DNA from: Alphaproteobacteria bacterium
Lineage (GTDB): Bacteria > Pseudomonadota > Alphaproteobacteria > RS24
Assembly (NCBI GenBank): GCA_009920875.1
Contig: RFZE01000016.1
Span: forward strand, 1-19,305
Length of the DNA: 19,305 nt
Direction: 5' to 3'
Under the pieces are notes generated by a model. That model had not been told where the DNA came from, searched no databases, and was given only the letters and a program-made list of their open reading frames with translations. Position numbers and translations under genes: made by a program. Positions 14,777 to 19,305 of the stretch are shown one piece after another; positions within the stretch are counted from its first letter, which is position 1; each line of letters starts with the position of its first letter.

Positions 14777-16969
14777 CTATCCCTGCATCAGGGCCGGAAA
14801 CCAGCCCTCATTCAGTTCGTGCAATTGTGACACTGATATGGTGACTGTATCACCGAATTGCAATTCTGCGCCAGTGGTGACGCCGATTTTGCTGAGCGGC
14901 AATCCGTCGGCCAATGCCTCCAAATCGGTCGCCTTATCGGCGCTGACGGCCAGTATATAACGCGCCTGATCTTCGCCGAACCAAAACCCGATATCGCCCT
15001 CAGCGCTGATTTGCGCGCCGATTTGACGGCCGATGCACATTTCCGCAAGGGCGACCGCCAAGCCGCCATCGGAAACATCATGTGCCGCACGCAAAAGGCC
15101 TTTATCGACCGCGCGGCGCACCAAAGCACCGTGTTTGGCTTCGCTTTCAAGGTCAACCGGCGGCGGTGCAAAGACCCCATCATGGTCCAACACATCGCGC
15201 TGATAGAGCGAGGCACCCAAATGACCTTTGGTTTCGCCCAGAAGATAAATATGTAAATCGTTCTCGGTGAACCGATTGCCGACGGCTTTGTCCAATTGTT
15301 TCAGCAAGCCGACGCCGCCAATGGCCGGTGTCGGCAAAATGCCGGTGCCATTGGTTTCATTGTAAAGCGACACATTGCCCGATACGACGGGGAAGTCGAG
15401 TGCGCGTCCGGCTTCGCCCATGCCTTCCAGACAACCAACAAACTGCCCCATAATTTCGGGCCGTTCAGGGTTGCCGAAATTCAAACAATTGGTAATGGCC
15501 AGCGGTGTTGCGCCGGTTGCACAAATATTGCGATAAGCCTCGGCGACGGCCTGCTTGCCGCCCTCCACCGGATCGGCAAAGCAATAGCGCGGTGTGACAT
15601 CGGTGGATATGGCCAGAGCTTTCTGGGTGCCGTGCACGCGTACCAAAGCGGCATCACCCCCCGGCCCGGCCAGCGTGTCACCCATCACCATTGAATCATA
15701 TTGTTCATAAACCCAGCGGCGCGAGGCAATTTCAGACGAGGCCATCAGCGTCGTCAGTGCCGAGGCCATATCCGGAGCGCCGTCCAATAAGGCAGCATCA
15801 AATGTCGCGGCTTTCGGGGTGGCCTGATGCGGGCGGTCATATTCGGGGGCGCCATCAGCCAGCGGCCCCAGCGGCATATCGGCAATGGTCTGCCCTTCAT
15901 GGCTGACCACCATGCGGCTGGTATCGGTCAATTCACCAATTACCGCAAAATCCAATCCCCAACGCGAGAAAATGGCTTCCGCTTCCGGCTCGCGCCCCGG
16001 CTTCAGCACCATCAACATGCGCTCTTGGCTTTCCGACAGCAGCATTTCATAGCCTGTCATATGGGTTTCGCGGCACGGCACTTTATCGAGGTCGAGCAAA
16101 ATACCGACCCCACCCTTATCGGCCATTTCCACCGAAGAGGAGGTCAGACCGGCGGCCCCCATATCTTGAATGCCGATAATCGCATCAGAAGCCATGAGTT
16201 CCTGACACGCTTCCAGCAGCAGTTTTTCGGTAAACGGGTCACCAACCTGAACTGTCGGGCGTTTTTCTTCCGAGGCATCGTCGAACTCGGCTGAGGCCAT
16301 TGTCGCGCCGTGAATGCCGTCGCGGCCGGTTTTTGAGCCGACATAAACGACAGGCGCGCCGACGCCGGTCGCCGCGGCGTAGAAAATCTTATCGGTGCGC
16401 GCCACGCCGACACACATGGCGTTGACAAGAATATTGCCATTATAGCTTTTGTCGAAGTTAATCTCGCCGCCAACTGTCGGCACACCAATGCAATTGCCGT
16501 AGCCGCCAATGCCGGATACCACACCGGCCACAAGGTGACGGGTTTTGGCGTGGTCGGGTTGGCCGAAGCGCAGCGCGTTGAGATTGGCAACCGGGCGCGC
16601 GCCCATTGTAAAGACATCGCGCATAATGCCGCCAACGCCGGTGGCTGCGCCCTGATAGGGCTCAATGAAAGACGGGTGATTATGGCTTTCCATTTTGAAC
16701 ACCGCCGCATCGCCGTCGCCAATATCAATGACACCGGCATTTTCGCCCGGCCCTTGAATAACCTGCGGGCCGTCAACCGGCAGTTTTTTCAACCATTTGC
16801 GCGATGATTTATACGAGCAATGCTCAGACCACATAACCGAGAACACGCCCAATTCGGTATAATTGGGGGTGCGCCCCATATGGTCGCACACCATTTGATA
16901 TTCGTCAGGCGTCAGCCCATGTTCGGCGACCACTGCGTCGGTGATTTCCGTGTCATTAATATGGCTCAC
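14777..16969 (-). CDS. purL: phosphoribosylformylglycinamidine synthase subunit PurL (small form)
   Basis: PurL is the ATP-dependent synthetase subunit that converts FGAR to FGAM using ammonia made by PurQ, in complex with PurS. The 730-residue length is that of the small, Bacillus-type PurL, not the roughly 1300-residue enterobacterial fusion. Visible motifs are WSEHCSYKSS (47-56, with the conserved His), FKMESHNHPSFIEPYQGAAT from 91, the GGIMRDVFTMGARP segment, and later GDPFTEK and QDMGAAGLTSSSVEMA. The start is a GTG at 16969; it overlaps the purQ stop by 4 bases (GTGA), so translation is probably coupled. No other start gives the expected N-terminus. It follows purQ and precedes bolA. 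Confidence 0.98.
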   Translation of the reverse strand: MSHINDTEITDAVVAEHGLTPDEYQMVCDHMGRTPNYTELGVFSVMWSEHCSYKSSRKWLKKLPVDGPQVIQGPGENAGVIDIGDGDAAVFKMESHNHPSFIEPYQGAATGVGGIMRDVFTMGARPVANLNALRFGQPDHAKTRHLVAGVVSGIGGYGNCIGVPTVGGEINFDKSYNGNILVNAMCVGVARTDKIFYAAATGVGAPVVYVGSKTGRDGIHGATMASAEFDDASEEKRPTVQVGDPFTEKLLLEACQELMASDAIIGIQDMGAAGLTSSSVEMADKGGVGILLDLDKVPCRETHMTGYEMLLSESQERMLMVLKPGREPEAEAIFSRWGLDFAVIGELTDTSRMVVSHEGQTIADMPLGPLADGAPEYDRPHQATPKAATFDAALLDGAPDMASALTTLMASSEIASRRWVYEQYDSMVMGDTLAGPGGDAALVRVHGTQKALAISTDVTPRYCFADPVEGGKQAVAEAYRNICATGATPLAITNCLNFGNPERPEIMGQFVGCLEGMGEAGRALDFPVVSGNVSLYNETNGTGILPTPAIGGVGLLKQLDKAVGNRFTENDLHIYLLGETKGHLGASLYQRDVLDHDGVFAPPPVDLESEAKHGALVRRAVDKGLLRAAHDVSDGGLAVALAEMCIGRQIGAQISAEGDIGFWFGEDQARYILAVSADKATDLEALADGLPLSKIGVTTGAELQFGDTVTISVSQLHELNEGWFPALMQG

Positions 16970-17634
16970 GATAACGCCTCCACAATGCCTGAAAACATGC
17001 GCTTTCCGTCTTCGCCGCCCAGTGCCGCCTCGGCCCGTCGTTCAGGATGTGGCATCATGCCGACAATGCGGCCTGACGGGTCACAAATGCCGGCAATATC
17101 GAGGCATGCGCCATTGGGATTGTCGCCCGCCGCATAGGTAAAGGCGATGCAGTCATCGTCCTGCAAACGCTTCAGCGTGTCATCATCGGCGAAATAATTG
17201 CCTTCATTATGCGCCACCGGCACGGTGATTTCCTCACCCGCTTTATATTGCGCGGTGAAAGCGGTTTTATTATTGGTGACGGTAAGGCGGGTATTGCGGC
17301 AAACAAAGTTCAGCCCCTTATTTTGCATCAACACGCCCGGCAAAAGACCGCATTCAGTAAGCACTTGAAAGCCGTTACAAATGCCCAGCACGGCGGCTCC
17401 CTTTTTGGCCTGTGCCACCACTTCGCGCATAATCGGGCTATTGGCAGCCATAGAGCCGCAGCGCAAATAATCGCCGTAAGAAAATCCGCCGGGCAGAACA
17501 ATCAAGTCGCTTTTGGGTAAATCACTATCGCCATGCCATGCCATAAGAGGCGCTTTGCCCATCGCCGCTTCAATGCACACGGCGACATCGCGGTCGCAAT
17601 TTGACCCGGGGAATACAATCACCGAAGCCTGCAT
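16966..17634 (-). CDS. purQ: phosphoribosylformylglycinamidine synthase subunit PurQ (glutaminase)
   Basis: PurQ is the class I glutamine amidotransferase that feeds ammonia to PurL. The 222-residue product starts MQASVIVFPGSNCDRD, the normal N-terminus, and has the nucleophile C86 in GICNGFQ (84-90) and the catalytic H196 and E198 in MPHPERR (194-200). The PGGFSYGDYLRCG motif (48-60) is also present. The frame is open 13 codons further upstream (to 17673), but that would overlap purS and add residues absent in the family; GAGG sits 6 bases before the ATG at 17634. It starts one base after the purS stop and overlaps purL by 4 bases. Confidence 0.98.
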   Translation of the reverse strand: MQASVIVFPGSNCDRDVAVCIEAAMGKAPLMAWHGDSDLPKSDLIVLPGGFSYGDYLRCGSMAANSPIMREVVAQAKKGAAVLGICNGFQVLTECGLLPGVLMQNKGLNFVCRNTRLTVTNNKTAFTAQYKAGEEITVPVAHNEGNYFADDDTLKRLQDDDCIAFTYAAGDNPNGACLDIAGICDPSGRIVGMMPHPERRAEAALGGEDGKRMFSGIVEALS

Positions 17635-17635
17635 A

Positions 17636-17884
17636 TCAGGCCTCGCCATCAAGATGGATTTGGTAATTCTCAATCACCGTATTGGCGAGCAGCTTTTCGC
17701 ACATATCGGTGAGCGCCGCCTCAGCCTTTTGAGGGTCGCTTTCCGAAAGATTAACCTCAATCAGTTTGCCTTGCCGAACTTCATCGACGCCGCCAAAACC
17801 CAACTGGCCCAGCGCATTTTCAATGGCCTTGCCCTGCGGATCCAGTACCCCGTTTTTCAAAGTAATGTGAATGGTCGCTTTCAT
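17636..17884 (-). CDS. purS: phosphoribosylformylglycinamidine synthase subunit PurS
   Basis: PurS is the small dimeric bridging subunit that holds PurQ and PurL together for FGAM synthesis; it is needed only with the small form of PurL. The 82-residue sequence has the typical MKATIHITLKNGVLDPQGKA start, the central GFGGVDEVRQGK segment and ENYQIHL near the end. It begins 6 bases after the purC stop, and its stop is one base before the purQ ATG. GAGG lies 11 bases upstream, rather far, so re-initiation from purC may contribute. Confidence 0.96.
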   Translation of the reverse strand: MKATIHITLKNGVLDPQGKAIENALGQLGFGGVDEVRQGKLIEVNLSESDPQKAEAALTDMCEKLLANTVIENYQIHLDGEA

Positions 17885-17890
17885 AATGTC

Positions 17891-18640
17891 TTAAGCCTCT
17901 TCAATATTGCTCATCAAACCGAGGCGCTCAGCCACTTGTTGATAGGCATCTACCATGCCGCCCAAATCTTGTCTGAAGCGGTCTTTATCCATTTTTTCAT
18001 TTGAATCGATATCCCAAAGGCGACAGCTATCGGGACTGATTTCGTCGGCCAGCACAATGCGAATGCCGTCATCGCTTTTGACGCGCCCGAATTCCAGTTT
18101 GAAATCGACAAGGCGAATGCCAACATCGGCGAAAATCTCAATCATGCGCTGATTTATTTTCTTGGCGAGGGTGATGATTTCGGCCAGTTCCTCGGCGCTG
18201 CACCAGCCAAACACGGCAATATGGTCTTCGCTGATAAGCGGATCGCCCAGCGCATCGTCCTTATAGTAAAACTCGACCAATGGGCGGGGCAAAGTGTCGC
18301 CTTCATTCAGGCCGAGCCGTTTGACCAGAGAACCGGCAGCAATATTGCGCATCACCACTTCCAGCGGAATAATCTCGGCGGCGCGAATAAGCTGCTGGCG
18401 CGGGTTTATCGTTTCGATGAAGTGGGTCGGCACGCCGATTTTCTCAAGCTCGGCAAAAATAAATTCGGAAATGCGCAGATTGAGAATGCCCTTGCCGGTC
18501 ATGATTTCATGCTTTTCAGCATTAAAGGCGGTGGTGTCATCTTTGAAATATTGCACCAGCGTGCCGTCTTCAGGGCCTTCGAAAAGCACTTTGGCTTTAC
18601 CCTCATAAATGCGACGACCTGTGGGCATATCATGCGACAT
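17891..18640 (-). CDS. purC: phosphoribosylaminoimidazole-succinocarboxamide synthase
   Basis: PurC joins aspartate to CAIR with ATP to form SAICAR. The 249-residue protein has the nucleotide-loop motif RIYEGKAKVLFEG (10-22), LEVVMRNIAAGSLVKR (93-108), the signature DFKLEFG (179-185) and DEISPDSCRLWD (199-210). The C-terminus ends in a helix, AYQQVAERLGLMSNIEEA. GGAG lies 7 bases before the ATG at 18640; a start at Met5 is possible but less well placed. It follows purB after a 54-base gap that holds no gene, and precedes purS by 6 bases. Confidence 0.98.
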   Translation of the reverse strand: MSHDMPTGRRIYEGKAKVLFEGPEDGTLVQYFKDDTTAFNAEKHEIMTGKGILNLRISEFIFAELEKIGVPTHFIETINPRQQLIRAAEIIPLEVVMRNIAAGSLVKRLGLNEGDTLPRPLVEFYYKDDALGDPLISEDHIAVFGWCSAEELAEIITLAKKINQRMIEIFADVGIRLVDFKLEFGRVKSDDGIRIVLADEISPDSCRLWDIDSNEKMDKDRFRQDLGGMVDAYQQVAERLGLMSNIEEA

Positions 18641-18694
18641 AAATTGTCTCCGTCAGATGTCCGATAAATTAGTTAATGCGGTTGATTCGAGCAA

Positions 18695-19305
18695 TTAAGA
18701 TTCACCGAAAACGCGGTTAAAAATCGTATCGACATGTTTGAAGTGATAGCCGAGATCAAACAGAGCTTCCAAATCTTCATCGCTCAGCACGACCTCTTTA
18801 TCGGCTTTCAACAGGTCGAGAAATTGTCCTTCGCCGCGCCATACCGGCATGGCATTGCGCTGCACCAAGCGATAGGCGTCTTCGCGGCTGACACCGGCTT
18901 GCGTTAAAGCCAAAAGCACGCGCTGCGAATGCACCAAGCCACCCAGCTTGTCGAGATTGGCCTGCATACGCTCGGGATAGACAACAAGGTTCTCGACGAC
19001 ATTGGTAAGGCGCACCAGAGCGAAGTCCAAAGTGATGGTGGCATCGGGGCCAATCATACGCTCCACCGAAGAATGCGAAATATCGCGCTCGTGCCACAGC
19101 GCCACATTTTCCATCGCCGGCACCGCCATGCCACGCACCAGCCGCGCCAGACCGGTTAGGTTTTCGGTCAAAACCGGGTTGCGCTTATGCGGCATGGCCG
19201 ACGAGCCTTTTTGGCCCTCCGAGAAATATTCTTCCGCCTCCAAAACTTCTGTGCGCTGCAAATGCCGTACTTCAGTGGCCAGTCTTTCCATTGACGAGGC
19301 GATAA
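18695..19305 (-). CDS. purB: adenylosuccinate lyase (5' part outside window)
   Basis: The C-terminal 202 codons of PurB are visible; the gene continues beyond the right edge. PurB removes fumarate from SAICAR and from adenylosuccinate. The fumarase/aspartase superfamily signature GSSAMPHKRNP is present in the segment following RTEVLEAEEYFSEGQK, and it carries the mobile loop with the catalytic serine. The visible region then has HSSVERMIGPDATITLDFAL and a helical C-terminal domain ending FNRVFGES. The frame is open to the window end (IASSMERLATEVRHL), so Met at 19291 is internal and not the start. It is the first visible gene of the pur operon. Confidence 0.97.
   Translation of the reverse strand, partial: IASSMERLATEVRHLQRTEVLEAEEYFSEGQKGSSAMPHKRNPVLTENLTGLARLVRGMAVPAMENVALWHERDISHSSVERMIGPDATITLDFALVRLTNVVENLVVYPERMQANLDKLGGLVHSQRVLLALTQAGVSREDAYRLVQRNAMPVWRGEGQFLDLLKADKEVVLSDEDLEALFDLGYHFKHVDTIFNRVFGES

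Noticed and set aside
17635..17673. N-terminal extension of purQ by 13 codons
   Set aside because: It would overlap the end of purS, and the family begins at the MQASVIVFPGSN segment.
1..19305. Mobile elements, CRISPR arrays, phage genes, tRNA or rRNA genes
   Set aside because: No repeats, transposase-like proteins, cloverleaf sequences or rRNA motifs were seen by eye; gene order and codon choice look uniform throughout.

Overview
The window is a dense stretch of ordinary alphaproteobacterial chromosome of moderate GC by eye. The lineage call rests on several signs: RpsD of the alphaproteobacterial type, a DksA with a single zinc-site cysteine, a eukaryote-like NADP isocitrate dehydrogenase, a LexA box of the form GAAC-N7-GAAC in front of recA, and the gene order purB-purC-purS-purQ-purL-bolA-grxD. 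The order (a marine or Parvibaculales-like member is possible) is not resolved. I see no transposase, prophage, CRISPR array, tRNA or rRNA. No gap between genes exceeds 300 bases.

Left part (1-6520). A truncated short-chain dehydrogenase of the pteridine-reductase type reads off the left edge on the minus strand. A short possible remnant of an outer-membrane barrel gene follows on the plus strand. Then come uvrB (minus), a possible 37-residue membrane peptide ORF (minus), aspartate aminotransferase aatA (plus), and a two-gene minus operon encoding a MoxR AAA+ ATPase and its CoxE-like VWA partner.

Middle part (6521-14165). dksA, recA and alaS read on the plus strand, each with its own control signals: a sigma70 promoter for dksA, a terminator after dksA, a LexA-controlled recA promoter, and a terminator after recA. 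icd converges on alaS with only 3 bases between the stop codons. trmJ diverges from icd across a very small intergenic gap. rpsD follows, with a near-consensus promoter overlapping the trmJ stop and a terminator-like hairpin in its leader.

Right part (14166-19305). A minus-strand operon runs purB (partial), purC, purS, purQ, purL, bolA, grxD, ending at a bidirectional terminator shared with rpsD. The pur genes cover FGAR to FGAM (PurSQL), SAICAR synthesis (PurC) and the two lyase steps (PurB). BolA and the monothiol glutaredoxin form the known [2Fe-2S] partner pair.

The window is mostly housekeeping: DNA repair (UvrB, RecA), stringent-response transcription control (DksA), translation (AlaS, TrmJ, RpsD), central metabolism (Icd, AatA) and purine synthesis. 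I found no clear novel system. The points most worth a second look are the promoter positions suggesting leaderless uvrB and trmJ mRNAs, the terminator-like hairpin inside the rpsD leader, the MoxR-VWA pair with no visible client, and two short intergenic coding remnants or candidates.
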